From: Polynucleobacter sp. MWH-Spelu-300-X4 | GTDB taxonomy: Bacteria; Pseudomonadota; Gammaproteobacteria; Burkholderiales; Burkholderiaceae | Length of the DNA: 64,000 nt | NCBI RefSeq assembly: GCF_018687515.1 | Contig: NZ_CP061294.1 | Location: 1,116,001 to 1,180,000, forward strand | Reading direction: 5' to 3' | In this document: positions 44,643 through 53,861 of the stretch, piece after piece | How the letters are laid out: the number at the start of each line of letters is the position of its first letter | Position numbering within the stretch: the first letter of the stretch is position 1 | Program-made: the position numbers and the translations under genes | The notes under the pieces: generated by a model | What the model was told of the DNA's origin: nothing | The model's database searches: none | Seen by the model: the letters and a program-made list of their open reading frames with translations, nothing else

Positions 44643-46214
44643 ATGTTAGATACAAATCTTAAAAATCAGCTCAAAGCATACTTTGAAAAAATAGAAAAAC
44701 CAGTTGCATTGGTCGCTTCTTTGGATGAAAGTGAAAAATCATCTGAAATGCTCACCTTATTGCAAGAAGTTGCTGAGCAATCTAACAAAATCACCCTATC
44801 TACAGACGGTCAAGCAACAAAACGTCCGAGCTTTAGCGTGGGTGCCGTAGGAGACAACGCTAGAATCCATTTTGCAGGCCTTCCAATGGGGCACGAAATG
44901 ACCTCTTTCGTATTAGCCATCTTGCAAAGTGGCGGGTACCCACCAAAAGTAGAGCAAGCAATTATTGATAGCATCAAAGATTTGCCTGGCAAGTTAAGCT
45001 TTCAGACATTTATATCCTTGTCATGCCACAACTGTCCTGATGTTGTTCAAGCTCTTAATTTAATGGCCGTACTCAACCCCAACATCGAACATGAAATGGT
45101 CGATGGTGCACTTTTCCAAGATTTGGTAGAGCAACATCAAATTATGGCGGTACCAACTGTGATCATGAATGGCGCTGTATTTGGACAAGGCCGCATGAGC
45201 GTTGAAGAAATCGTTGCGAAGTTAGATACCAAGGCATCCGAAAAAGATGCTGCTAAGTTAAATGCAAAAGATGCTTTTGACGTTTTAGTGATTGGTGGTG
45301 GTCCCGCAGGTGCCGCGGCAGCTATTTACGCTGCACGCAAAGGAATTGCCACAGGTATTGTTGCCGAACGCTTTGGTGGTCAAGTAATGGACACGATGGG
45401 TATTGAAAACTTCATCTCTGTTAAAGAAACTGAAGGCCCTAAATTAGCAATGGCGCTTGAGCAACACGTCAAGACTTATGACGTAGACATTATGAATTTG
45501 CAACGCGCTAAGGCTTTACGCTCTAATGAACAAGGCTTAGAAGTTGAATTGGAGAATGGCGCCAAATTAAAGAGCAAATCTGTGATCATCAGTACAGGTG
45601 CTCGCTGGAGAGAAATGAATGTCCCCGGCGAAACCGAGTACCGCAACAAAGGTGTGGCGTATTGCCCTCACTGCGATGGCCCGCTCTTCAAAGGTAAACG
45701 CGTGGCGGTAATTGGTGGAGGCAACTCAGGCGTTGAAGCAGCTATTGATTTAGCCGGTATCGTGCAACATGTCACCTTGATTGAATTTGACTCTCAGTTA
45801 CGCGCTGACGCGGTATTGCAAGCGAAATTAACGAGCTTAAATAATGTCACCATTATTAAGAGCGCTTTAACTAAGGAAGTCATTGGCGATGGTCAAAAAG
45901 TAACCGCCTTACGTTACGAAGATCGCAACAATAATCAATCGCACACCCTAGAGTTAGAAGGTATTTTTGTGCAAATTGGTTTATTGCCAAATACTGACTG
46001 GTTAAAAGGTACGATTGATTTAAGCCCTAGAGGTGAAATCATCGTGGATGCCAAAGGTGAAACATCGATGCCAGGGGTATTCGCTGCCGGAGACTGCACA
46101 ACTGTGCCCTACAAGCAAATCATTATTGCTATGGGTGAAGGCGCAAAAGCCTCTTTAGGCGCCTTTGATTACCTCATCCGATCATCGGTTAAAGAGCCAG
46201 CATTAGCCCATTAA
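44643..46214 (+). CDS. ahpF: Alkyl hydroperoxide reductase subunit F
   Basis: Flavoprotein disulfide reductase (523 residues) that transfers electrons from NAD(P)H to AhpC. The N-terminal tandem thioredoxin-fold domain (about 1-200) holds the C128-H-N-C131 pair. The C-terminal thioredoxin-reductase-like part has [10 protein letters not shown] for FAD (about 218), CPHCDG as redox centre (about 340) and [10 protein letters not shown] for NAD(P)H. An ACGAGGA ribosome site precedes the ATG. It lies downstream of ahpC. Confidence 0.96.
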   Translation: MLDTNLKNQLKAYFEKIEKPVALVASLDESEKSSEMLTLLQEVAEQSNKITLSTDGQATKRPSFSVGAVGDNARIHFAGLPMGHEMTSFVLAILQSGGYPPKVEQAIIDSIKDLPGKLSFQTFISLSCHNCPDVVQALNLMAVLNPNIEHEMVDGALFQDLVEQHQIMAVPTVIMNGAVFGQGRMSVEEIVAKLDTKASEKDAAKLNAKDAFDVLVIGGGPAGAAAAIYAARKGIATGIVAERFGGQVMDTMGIENFISVKETEGPKLAMALEQHVKTYDVDIMNLQRAKALRSNEQGLEVELENGAKLKSKSVIISTGARWREMNVPGETEYRNKGVAYCPHCDGPLFKGKRVAVIGGGNSGVEAAIDLAGIVQHVTLIEFDSQLRADAVLQAKLTSLNNVTIIKSALTKEVIGDGQKVTALRYEDRNNNQSHTLELEGIFVQIGLLPNTDWLKGTIDLSPRGEIIVDAKGETSMPGVFAAGDCTTVPYKQIIIAMGEGAKASLGAFDYLIRSSVKEPALAH

Positions 46215-46240
46215 AAGAAATTAGCTTGCTTTGAATCATT

Positions 46241-47158
46241 TCAAAGCAAGCTCTCCAATGGTTCAGGCTCGATTCCAAATACCTCACGAATCGCATTAGA
46301 GCTATTTGTGGGCAATATGTTATCCACTAACATCGAAGAAACATTATCTCTAGACATCAATGTGGGTCCGGGCATTTTTTCGATAAAGAATGCTTGCAAG
46401 TACCCCAACAGATTAGGTAATGGTATTAAAAGCCGTTGCTTACCAATCATTTCTCCAGCAAATCGAACCAACTCACAGAGACGATAAACTTTAGGTCCAC
46501 ACAAATCATAAGATTGATGAATTGTTTTAGAATTTTCAAGAGCATCCACAAACACCTGAGCAACGTCACGCACTGAAACTGGCTGGAACTTGGCGTTATA
46601 ACCTGCTAAAGGCATGACTGGTGTTAATTTAAGCAATTTGGTAAACAAATTAATAAAGTTATCGTCTTTACCAAAAATAACGGAAGGCCTGAAAATCGTC
46701 CAATCCAAATCACTAGACTTCACCAACTGCTCGCCATCTCCTTTACTACGTTGATACATCGATGGACCATGAGAGTCTGCCCCCAAGGCGCTCATATGCA
46801 GAAGTCTTCTAATGGGGGATTGCCTCATGGCGGCAATTACTTTTCTCGGTAACTCCACATGGTTTTTAGAAAAGTTCTTTCCATATGGAGTGCTCGGTGA
46901 GTCATGCAAAACCCCAACTAAATTGATAACCGCCACACAACTTGACTCCTGCGTGATTAGTTTTTTAAGCTGGGATTCATCATGAACATCCATCTGGACT
47001 GGTTTAAGCGATGGCAAAACTAAAAGGGGCTTAACTGAAGTTAACGACCTTGTAGGCAAAACTACGCTATACCCCTTCGCAACCAATAACGCTGCAATTT
47101 TTCGCCCTACAAACCCAGTGCCACCAATCAAAATAACTGATTTCTTATTAGACATCAT
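46241..47158 (-). CDS. NAD(P)-binding SDR-type protein (NDUFA9-like)
   Basis: A 305-residue atypical short-chain dehydrogenase with the Rossmann motif GGTGFVGRKIA near residue 12 and an RSKGDGEQLVKSS segment (YxxxK-like, Tyr-Gln-Arg-Ser-Lys). It resembles the NDUFA9/39-kDa-like group of nucleotide-sugar-epimerase-fold proteins. The catalytic activity is unknown. It stands alone, converging with ahpF. Confidence 0.82.
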   Translation of the reverse strand: MMSNKKSVILIGGTGFVGRKIAALLVAKGYSVVLPTRSLTSVKPLLVLPSLKPVQMDVHDESQLKKLITQESSCVAVINLVGVLHDSPSTPYGKNFSKNHVELPRKVIAAMRQSPIRRLLHMSALGADSHGPSMYQRSKGDGEQLVKSSDLDWTIFRPSVIFGKDDNFINLFTKLLKLTPVMPLAGYNAKFQPVSVRDVAQVFVDALENSKTIHQSYDLCGPKVYRLCELVRFAGEMIGKQRLLIPLPNLLGYLQAFFIEKMPGPTLMSRDNVSSMLVDNILPTNSSNAIREVFGIEPEPLESLL

Positions 47159-47263
47159 TACCTCAATCGAAATTAATAAAGTAAGTTGTTATTTTTAGAT
47201 CCCTTTAACAACACTCTCTTTTTTCATTTTTTTATTTATATTTTTTCTGCTTCTATTTTTCTA

Positions 47264-48433
47264 TTATCTCTTTTTAAATACCCAAACTGCCATAAGCACA
47301 AAAGCGGTTACGGCACATAAACCTGAAAACATAAAAGCATAAAAAGGTTGAATCGACTCATAAATCCAACCAAAAATAAAAGAAGCTGGCAAAAGCATTA
47401 ACCCCGTCACCAAATTAAACCAGCCAAAAGCTGTTCCTGCTAATCCCTTAGGCGCCAAATCAGCGACCAGGGCTTTTTCTACACCTTCAGTAGCTGCTTT
47501 AAATAATCCATAAACAACAAAAAGCCCAAATATTTGATAAACAGAAATACCTGGCAACCCCATAGCTATATAAAAGAATGCGAAAGCCACCCATGCAATC
47601 AAAATAAATCTTTTACGACCGAAAGAATCCGATAAAGCAGATAAAGGTGTGCCACAAATAGTTGTTACTAATGAAACAGCTGCCCACAACAATGGAATTT
47701 GCTCTTGAGGAACACCTACCTCTTTAGCTCTCAATAACAAAAACATATCAGATGAGTTACCTAAAGCAAAAATACCTGCTGCCAAGAGATAACGTTTAAA
47801 TTCGCTAGGCATCCCTTCTAAAGACCAACTAAATTTAGCGTTGATAGAAACCGGCTCTCTAGGTAAATCTTTTATCCAACAAGCCAAGATAACTGTGATA
47901 ACTCCTGGAACAATTGCCCACAAGAAAATCTCTTGCAATGGAACATTTAAAAAAAGAAATAGAGATGCTAACAATGGGCCTATGACGGCCCCTGCGTTGT
48001 CCATGGAGCGATGCAAGCCAAACGTAATACCCCGTTGATGAGCACCCACGCTTTCAGCAAGCAAAGCGTCACGAGGGGAACTTCTTAGCCCTTTTCCCAT
48101 TCGATCCGTAAACCGAATAGCCAAGACCCACAACCAAGAATTAGCAAAGGCAATCAAAGGTCGGCCAAGCCCCGCCAAGGTATACCCCACAATGATCCAA
48201 GATTTAGCCTTATTAGTCTTATCAACAATAACACCTGAGACCAACTTAAAGATACTAGAAGCTGCTTCAGCGATTCCCTCAATAATCCCAAGCGCCTTAG
48301 GGCCCGACATCAGCACAGTCGTCAAATACAAAGGCATCAAGGGATATAACATCTCGCTAGCAGCATCATTAAGTAAGCTAATTAGCCCAATTAACCAAAC
48401 TGTTCGAGGCAATGAAAATATTGTTTTAAACAT
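47264..48433 (-). CDS. MFS transporter
   Basis: A 389-residue inner-membrane carrier with about twelve segments. Conserved parts are LINDAASEMLYPLMPLYL at the N-terminus and DRMGKGLRSSPRDALLAESV, a pattern common in a bacterial MFS group of unknown substrate. The C-terminal half has SDSFGRKRFIL. It is not part of an evident operon. The substrate cannot be inferred. Confidence 0.85.
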   Translation of the reverse strand: MFKTIFSLPRTVWLIGLISLLNDAASEMLYPLMPLYLTTVLMSGPKALGIIEGIAEAASSIFKLVSGVIVDKTNKAKSWIIVGYTLAGLGRPLIAFANSWLWVLAIRFTDRMGKGLRSSPRDALLAESVGAHQRGITFGLHRSMDNAGAVIGPLLASLFLFLNVPLQEIFLWAIVPGVITVILACWIKDLPREPVSINAKFSWSLEGMPSEFKRYLLAAGIFALGNSSDMFLLLRAKEVGVPQEQIPLLWAAVSLVTTICGTPLSALSDSFGRKRFILIAWVAFAFFYIAMGLPGISVYQIFGLFVVYGLFKAATEGVEKALVADLAPKGLAGTAFGWFNLVTGLMLLPASFIFGWIYESIQPFYAFMFSGLCAVTAFVLMAVWVFKKR

Positions 48434-48499
48434 ATAGGACTAATGTAGCACGAGCCAACCTACCTCCCACACACCACACCATACTATCGATACTTTTTA

Positions 48500-49210
48500 T
48501 TAGCTAAAACTGGCTGCTATAGCGTTATAAGAATGCTTCGCCAATTCTTGTCTTGAAGAATAGCCACTCAACGGTGCACATACTTGAAGCTCTATTTCAA
48601 GATGATTACTAGCCAAGATATGTTGAATCGACTGCACCAAACTCATATCCCCAATAAAAGCAGGACGATCTGTATAGGCCCCGTGTTCTTTATAACTAAG
48701 CCTTATTGGCAAGACATGTCCTTCTGCATCAATAGCTGCCTGAAATAAATTACTTTTGAAAGGCAACACACTTCTCCCATCAGAAGAAGTTCCCTCAGGA
48801 AATATCGCCACCACTTCAGAAGACGATATTTTTTGATTCATTAAATAAATGACTCTTTTGATGTCCGAGAGTTTTTCTCGTTTCAAAAAAATAGTCCCTA
48901 ACGATTTTGCTATATAGCCAAAGATAGGCCAACTAGAAACATCCGACTTAGCCACAAATGTAACTGGTCTAATCGAGTTCAAAACATGAATATCTAACCA
49001 AGAAATATGGTTCGCCACCAATAAAAATGCGCTTTGTTGTTGCAACACATCACTATTACCCTGCAACACCACTTTCACTTTTAATATTTTTAGAAGACGA
49101 ATAGACCATTTTTTGATTAAATATTTTCTAATCTTTTGGTGAAGCAATGGGAAAAAGAGGCTCTGCACTAAAGCACTTGTTATATGCAAACTCAGCCATA
49201 TTTTTTTCAT
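48500..49210 (-). CDS. Lysophospholipid acyltransferase (PlsC/OlsA-like)
   Basis: A 236-residue membrane-bound acyltransferase. Motif I NHISWLD (H-x4-D) is at about residue 67, and motif III FPEGTSSDG at about 140. The family acylates lysophosphatidate (PlsC) or lyso-ornithine lipid (OlsA). It is divergent from a PlcP-like/glycosyltransferase/OlsB-like set, and a PHO-type heptamer array lies 20 bases upstream. An OlsA-like role in phosphate-free lipid synthesis is therefore plausible, though general PlsC activity is not excluded. Confidence 0.87.
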   Translation of the reverse strand: MKKIWLSLHITSALVQSLFFPLLHQKIRKYLIKKWSIRLLKILKVKVVLQGNSDVLQQQSAFLLVANHISWLDIHVLNSIRPVTFVAKSDVSSWPIFGYIAKSLGTIFLKREKLSDIKRVIYLMNQKISSSEVVAIFPEGTSSDGRSVLPFKSNLFQAAIDAEGHVLPIRLSYKEHGAYTDRPAFIGDMSLVQSIQHILASNHLEIELQVCAPLSGYSSRQELAKHSYNAIAASFS

Positions 49211-49232
49211 AAAACTAGGATGCCATAAGAAT

Positions 49233-49261
49233 GTGTCATCAATATGACATCAAATTGACAT
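49233..49261. promoter_or_regulatory. Candidate bidirectional PHO box (plsC / plcP)
   Basis: Three heptamers in 11-base phase with four-base spacers. On the minus strand they read ATGTCAA-TTTG-ATGTCAT (49244-49261) and then ATGACAC, close to the PhoB consensus CTGTCAT-N4-CTGTCAT. The same block reads GTGTCAT-CAAT-ATGACAT-CAAA-TTGACAT on the plus strand, a weaker match. A CATTCT box lies ten bases after the minus-strand box at the expected -10 place. Confidence 0.6.
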
Positions 49262-49296
49262 CTTAGATTCAAATTCGTCGTGCCCAATAGGGTCTC

Positions 49297-50103
49297 ATGA
49301 ATCATTATCGAGCAATTTGGATCTCAGACGTCCACCTCGGCACATCAGGATGCCAGGCTAAATATCTCCTAGACTTCCTCAAACACAACGATGCCGAAAA
49401 GATCTATTTAGTAGGCGACATCATCGATGGTTGGCAACTAAAAAAACGTTGGTTTTGGCCACAATCACATAATGATGTCGTACAAAAGCTTCTTAGAAAA
49501 GCTAGAAAAGGATGTGAAGTTATTTACGTCCCTGGCAATCATGATGAAATGGTTCGTCAGTATTTTGGCATGACTTTTGGCGATATCAGAATAGAAGATG
49601 AAGTCATACATGTGACAGCCGACGGGAAAAGACTTTGGATCACGCACGGCGATTTATTCGATAGCGTTATGCAGTATGCCAAATGGTTAGCCTATGTTGG
49701 CGATACGCTTTACACCTTCATTCTTTGGATTAACGGCTGGTTCAACAAAATCAGAGCTCGCCTAGGCTTGAACTACTGGTCTTTATCGCAATACCTCAAG
49801 CACTCTGTCAAAAATGCAGTTAGCTTTATCGCTGATTTTGAAAAAATTATGGCAAGAGAAGCTCGTGTCAGAAATTGCGATGGCGTTGTGTGCGGCCATA
49901 TTCATAAAGCGGAAATTAGGATGATCGAAGACATCCTGTATTGCAATGATGGCGACTGGGTTGAAAGCCTATCAGCCATGGTTGAAGAACCTAATGGCGA
50001 ATTAAAAATTGTGCATTGGCCAGTCATCCTGAAAGATGAATTAGAAAAGCCTGTTGCCCATATTTTGGCTAGCTCTAAAGACTACCTAGCACCTACTTCT
50101 TAA
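49297..50103 (+). CDS. plcP: PlcP-like metallophosphoesterase (lipid remodelling)
   Basis: A 268-residue calcineurin-type phosphoesterase often annotated as UDP-2,3-diacylglucosamine hydrolase. Metal motifs: SDVHLGT, GDIIDGW, GNHDE, HGDLFD and GHIHKAE. The WPQSHNDVVQKLLRKARKG and LNYWSLSQYLKHSVKNAV segments match the group containing phosphate-starvation phospholipase PlcP rather than LpxH. PlcP removes the phosphate headgroup of membrane lipids to give diacylglycerol. A glycosyltransferase follows after 19 bases, the known plcP-agt arrangement, near PHO heptamers. Confidence 0.78.
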   Translation: MNHYRAIWISDVHLGTSGCQAKYLLDFLKHNDAEKIYLVGDIIDGWQLKKRWFWPQSHNDVVQKLLRKARKGCEVIYVPGNHDEMVRQYFGMTFGDIRIEDEVIHVTADGKRLWITHGDLFDSVMQYAKWLAYVGDTLYTFILWINGWFNKIRARLGLNYWSLSQYLKHSVKNAVSFIADFEKIMAREARVRNCDGVVCGHIHKAEIRMIEDILYCNDGDWVESLSAMVEEPNGELKIVHWPVILKDELEKPVAHILASSKDYLAPTS

Positions 50104-50122
50104 AAAACTAAGGGATGATCTT

Positions 50123-51154
50123 ATGAAAATCATGATTGTGACGGACGCTTGGGAACCTCAAGTTAATGGCGTGGTTAGAACCTTAAAACAAACCATGCAT
50201 GAATTGAGAAAAATGGGTCATGAAATTGAAATGATCACCCCTTTAGAATTTAAAACGATTCCCTGCCCTACCTACCCTGACATCTCTCTTTCTTTGTTCC
50301 CAAAGAAAAAAGTTGTCGCAAAAATGAATCACTTTTCTCCGGATGCGATTCACATTGCTACAGAAGGCCCTCTTGGTATTGCCGCAAGAGCTTATGCTCT
50401 TAAAAACAAGCTGCCGTTCTCAACGGCTTATCACACCAGATTTCCTGAATATGTTAAAGCGCGTACAGGCATCCCCTTGGCCGTTACCTACAAATTTCTG
50501 CGCTGGTTCCACGACCCATCTCTAGCCATCATGGCCCCAACCGATGTGGTTGTTAAAGACCTTCAGTCTTACGGATTTACAAATGTGGTTCTTTGGACCA
50601 GAGGCGTAGATTTAGATATTTTCAAGATGCAAGAATCTAAAGAACTTAATACAGCGCACCCCATCTTTTTATATGTAGGTCGCGTAGCGATTGAAAAAAA
50701 TATCGAGGCTTTTTTAGAGTTAAAACTACCTGGATCGAAGTGGGTGGTTGGTGATGGCCCAGCGCTTAATGGCCTCAAAGAAAAATACCCAGATGTTAAT
50801 TATCTAGGCGTCTTGCAACAAGAAAAGTTGGCTGCTGTTTATGCAGCAGCAGATGTATTCGTATTCCCTAGCAAAACCGACACATTTGGTTTGGTATTGC
50901 TAGAAGCGATGGCATGTGGCTTACCAGTCGCAGCCTACCCTGTCACAGGCCCTATCGATGTGATCGGAACTTCCGGCGCTGGCGCCATGCACGATGACTT
51001 ACGTTTAGCGTGCCTATCAGCCCTCAATATTCCTAGAGAAGTTGCTAGGGGTCATGCCGAAAAATTTTCATGGGAAGTGGCTAGCCATCAATTTTTAAGC
51101 CACTTAAAACCAGCCAATGGTCATACAACTGTCAAATTGGCGTCATTAGCCTGA
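50123..51154 (+). CDS. Glycosyltransferase family 4 (Agt-like)
   Basis: A 343-residue GT-B glycosyltransferase. It has the N-terminal PQVNGVVRTL acceptor loop and C-terminal PSKTDTFGLVLLEAMACGLPV with the E-x7-E donor site (about residue 255). It resembles the mannosyl/glucosyl transferases paired with PlcP (Agt), which glycosylate diacylglycerol to make phosphate-free glycolipids. A strong AAGGGATGA ribosome site precedes it. The sugar donor (glucose, glucuronate or mannose) cannot be read. Confidence 0.82.
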   Translation: MKIMIVTDAWEPQVNGVVRTLKQTMHELRKMGHEIEMITPLEFKTIPCPTYPDISLSLFPKKKVVAKMNHFSPDAIHIATEGPLGIAARAYALKNKLPFSTAYHTRFPEYVKARTGIPLAVTYKFLRWFHDPSLAIMAPTDVVVKDLQSYGFTNVVLWTRGVDLDIFKMQESKELNTAHPIFLYVGRVAIEKNIEAFLELKLPGSKWVVGDGPALNGLKEKYPDVNYLGVLQQEKLAAVYAAADVFVFPSKTDTFGLVLLEAMACGLPVAAYPVTGPIDVIGTSGAGAMHDDLRLACLSALNIPREVARGHAEKFSWEVASHQFLSHLKPANGHTTVKLASLA

Positions 51155-51208
51155 CATATTGGAAATCTACATTATCTGCATTAACAGAATAAACATAGAG
51201 ATAAATAT

Positions 51209-52123
51209 ATGAGAGAGTTACCTAATCCTTGGTCATCATTAACTGATGCCCTAACTAAAAATAAATCTGACAAGAAAACCCTATCTGAACGAATTGCGCC
51301 TTTGCATAAAATTTTGCAAGAGAAAATGATTCGCCTAAAGCCAAAAGCAGATGATTCAGCGAACAACTCAGCTAGTAAACAAGAAGCGCCAGCTGTTCAC
51401 ACCAATAAGCAAAACCCTATTTCATTAAGCTGGGCACGTCATCAAGATGAAGTACGTGAAGCACAGCGCTTACGCTATAAAGTATTTGCTGAAGAAATGG
51501 GTGCACGTTTAAAGCCTAATAAAGATGGCTTAGATGTTGATATTTTTGATGATTTTTGTGAACATTTAATTGTTCGCGACAACGAAACTCTAAAAGTAAT
51601 TGGCACATACCGCGTACTCCCGCCTCACCAAGCCAAGCAAATGGGATGTTTTTACTCCGACTCAGAATTTGATCTAGTACGTTTGCGTCATTTAAGATCA
51701 AAAATGGTTGAGGTAGGTCGCTCTTGCGTTCATAGAGACTACCGTTCTGGTGGCGTGATCATGGCTTTATGGAGTGGTCTTGGTCAGTACATGAAGAAAA
51801 ATGATTATGAAATCATGTTAGGTTGCGCAAGCGTTCAGATGGGTGATGGTGGCCACTATGCTGCTAGCTTATCTAAGATGCTTAATGCCAACCACTTAAC
51901 TGATATTGAATATCGTGTATTCCCACGACTTGCATTACCTATTGAAGAACTTAATAGCAATTTAGATGTTGATCCACCTGCCCTTATCAAAGGCTATCTA
52001 AGATTAGGTGCTAAGGTGTGCGGCGACCCAGCATGGGATCCTGACTTTAATACAGCAGATTTCCTAACTATGCTCCGCTTAGGTGACATTCATCCTCGTT
52101 ACGCTAAACACTTCTTAGCTTAA
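51209..52123 (+). CDS. GNAT-type acyltransferase, OlsB-like
   Basis: A 304-residue protein. About 75 Lys-rich residues come first, then an acyltransferase domain (about 80-270) of the OlsB kind: EAQRLRYKVFAEEMGARLKP, DIFDDFCEHLIV, VIGTYRVLPP and VEVGRSCVHRDYRSGG. OlsB attaches a 3-hydroxyacyl chain from ACP to ornithine, the first step to ornithine lipids. Its place after plcP-agt and opposite a PlsC/OlsA-like gene supports that role, but other GNATs of this fold use different acceptors. Confidence 0.75.
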   Translation: MRELPNPWSSLTDALTKNKSDKKTLSERIAPLHKILQEKMIRLKPKADDSANNSASKQEAPAVHTNKQNPISLSWARHQDEVREAQRLRYKVFAEEMGARLKPNKDGLDVDIFDDFCEHLIVRDNETLKVIGTYRVLPPHQAKQMGCFYSDSEFDLVRLRHLRSKMVEVGRSCVHRDYRSGGVIMALWSGLGQYMKKNDYEIMLGCASVQMGDGGHYAASLSKMLNANHLTDIEYRVFPRLALPIEELNSNLDVDPPALIKGYLRLGAKVCGDPAWDPDFNTADFLTMLRLGDIHPRYAKHFLA

Positions 52124-52136
52124 TATTTTGCCTAAT

Positions 52137-52164
52137 AAAAAAGGGAGCTTCGGCTCCCTTTTTT
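52137..52164. terminator. Bidirectional terminator
   Basis: AAAAAAGGGAGC-TTCG-GCTCCCTTTTTT, a perfect stem with UUCG loop, between the convergent OlsB-like and ppx genes. Confidence 0.93.
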
Positions 52165-52182
52165 ATTGATGGGTAAAGTTTA

Positions 52183-53742
52183 TTAAATAAGTTCAATCCG
52201 ATAAGTACGGCCAATCTTTTCCCAATCAGCAGATTCTTTTTCTAGGCCAAACTGGGTTAATGGATTTTTATTGGCCCAAGCTTTAGGTACTTTAAGAAGA
52301 TATCCATTATCAATTTCTTTGACAGCGATATCTGGAATAGGCTCGTTATCTCTGCGACGACACAACACGTGCGCTAAACGCAAGCAAAACAACATCCGCC
52401 AATCAATGTAAGTTGATCCGACAGAAATCTTACCAAGCTTACCAGTATGTCCTAAAAGTAAAGCGGCCAATCTCGCCTGATCTAACCTTGAAAAACCAGG
52501 CATATCGGCATGAGATGCAATATAAGCGGAATGCCGATGGTAACCATTATGGGAAATACTCAAACCAATCTCATGTAGTTTTGCGGCCCAAGACAAAATA
52601 TGAATGTTGTCTTTTCTATCTTCATTTTTTGGCTTAGGAAATTGATTCAAAAAATGTACCGCGAACTCACTGACACGATTAGCCTGAGATACATCAACAC
52701 CATACCGTTGCTTAAACTGTTCAACCGTTACAAAGCGCATATCGTGGTGCTGCGAACGCCCTATTAAATCGTATAAAACACCTAAACGTAAAGCGGCCTC
52801 AGTCACCTCCATACGTTCAATGCCTAACTCATCAAATGCAGCAATCATGATAGCTAAACCACCTGGCAATACAGGCCTACGGTCGTTTTTAAGTCCTTCT
52901 AAGTGACACGTATCAATATATTCAGCATCAATCAAGGCCTTTCTTAATTGATGCAATGCGTCCAAGGTGATGATTCCGCCGGCTCCACTAACGGGTAAAT
53001 CATGAGGAGAACCATCAAACCCATTTAAAGCGATTAATTCAGCAATAGCTCTAGCGGTTCCAGAAGAACCAATGGCTTGCTTCCAGCCCATTTTTCTAAA
53101 CTGCGATGAAATAACCTGTATCTCACGTCTAGCAGCCAACTGCGCCTGCTTAAAACTGTAAGCATCAACGAGTCCGCCGGGAAAATACTGCTGGCTAAAT
53201 GAAACGCACCCAATATAAAGTGATTCCAACAATTTAGGCTCATAACCATCGCCAATGATGAATTCCGTAGATCCACCACCAATATCCAAAACAAATCTTT
53301 TACCTTCACATGCTGGCGCATCATGGGAAGCGCCGATATAAATCAGTCGAGCCTCTTCCCTGCCAGCAATCACTTCAATCGGGAAACCCAATAATTTTTC
53401 CGCTTCCACAATAAAAGCATCGGCGTTACGAGCTACTCGCAATGTATTAGTAGCGACAACCCTTACTTTTTTAGGGTCGAAATTTCTTAAACGATCACCA
53501 AAACGATGTAACGCAGCTAAACCTCTAGAAATCGACTTTTGATCCAGCTTTTTATCTTCAGTAAGGCCTGCCGCTAAACGAACTGACTCTCGCAAGGTAT
53601 CAATCGCTTGCAATTGCGTGCCAGATGGGGAATTGATAACCTTAGCAATCACCATCCTAAAACTATTCGACCCCAAATCAACTGCAGCCACCAAATCATC
53701 TGTTTTAGTGGTTTTATTGGTTAGTTGATTGAGGGATTTCAA
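52183..53742 (-). CDS. ppx: Exopolyphosphatase, Ppx/GppA family
   Basis: Degrades polyphosphate processively (or pppGpp) in the cytosol. It has about 500 residues: an ASKHA phosphatase domain with VAAVDLGSNSFRM (phosphate 1) and LDIGGGSTEFIIG (phosphate 2), and a C-terminal HD-like region (LHEIGLSISHNGYHRHS). No ATG is available at the N-terminus. TTG at 53742 is used, while TTG or GTG at about 53694 would also fit the family. It is divergent from ppk1 with phased PHO-like heptamers on its side of the gap. Confidence 0.92.
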   Translation of the reverse strand: MKSLNQLTNKTTKTDDLVAAVDLGSNSFRMVIAKVINSPSGTQLQAIDTLRESVRLAAGLTEDKKLDQKSISRGLAALHRFGDRLRNFDPKKVRVVATNTLRVARNADAFIVEAEKLLGFPIEVIAGREEARLIYIGASHDAPACEGKRFVLDIGGGSTEFIIGDGYEPKLLESLYIGCVSFSQQYFPGGLVDAYSFKQAQLAARREIQVISSQFRKMGWKQAIGSSGTARAIAELIALNGFDGSPHDLPVSGAGGIITLDALHQLRKALIDAEYIDTCHLEGLKNDRRPVLPGGLAIMIAAFDELGIERMEVTEAALRLGVLYDLIGRSQHHDMRFVTVEQFKQRYGVDVSQANRVSEFAVHFLNQFPKPKNEDRKDNIHILSWAAKLHEIGLSISHNGYHRHSAYIASHADMPGFSRLDQARLAALLLGHTGKLGKISVGSTYIDWRMLFCLRLAHVLCRRRDNEPIPDIAVKEIDNGYLLKVPKAWANKNPLTQFGLEKESADWEKIGRTYRIELI

Positions 53743-53777
53743 GGAAATAGTTAGATTTATATTGAGACCAAGAGATT

Positions 53778-53806
53778 ATGACTTAAATGTGACTAGATGA
53801 TGACAA
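53778..53806 (-). promoter_or_regulatory. PHO heptamer array directed to ppx
   Basis: Minus strand TTGTCAT-CATC-TAGTCAC-ATTT-AAGTCAT: three heptamers in exact 11-base phase, matching the PhoB pattern. A TAATCT box at 53778-53773 lies ten bases beyond the first heptamer pair, the usual PhoB promoter geometry. Confidence 0.6.
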
Positions 53807-53810
53807 TTCA

Positions 53811-53839
53811 AGTTCACAAATATGTCACATAGTTGTCAC
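53811..53839 (+). promoter_or_regulatory. PHO heptamer array directed to ppk1
   Basis: Plus strand AGTTCAC-AAAT-ATGTCAC-ATAG-TTGTCAC: three heptamers with four-base spacers. The last two are a strong PHO-box match. The array ends 22 bases before the ppk1 start. Confidence 0.72.
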
Positions 53840-53861
53840 ATTTTTTTGCAACACTGGTGGC

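Noticed and set aside
47165..47220. GTTGTTA/TAACAAC inverted repeat as terminator
   Set aside because: Long loop, weak AT-rich stem and no T tract in either needed direction.
49297..50103. Annotation as LpxH (UDP-2,3-diacylglucosamine hydrolase of lipid A synthesis)
   Set aside because: Motif wording and length match the PlcP-like group, and the gene is paired with a glycosyltransferase near PHO heptamers. LpxH activity is not formally excluded.
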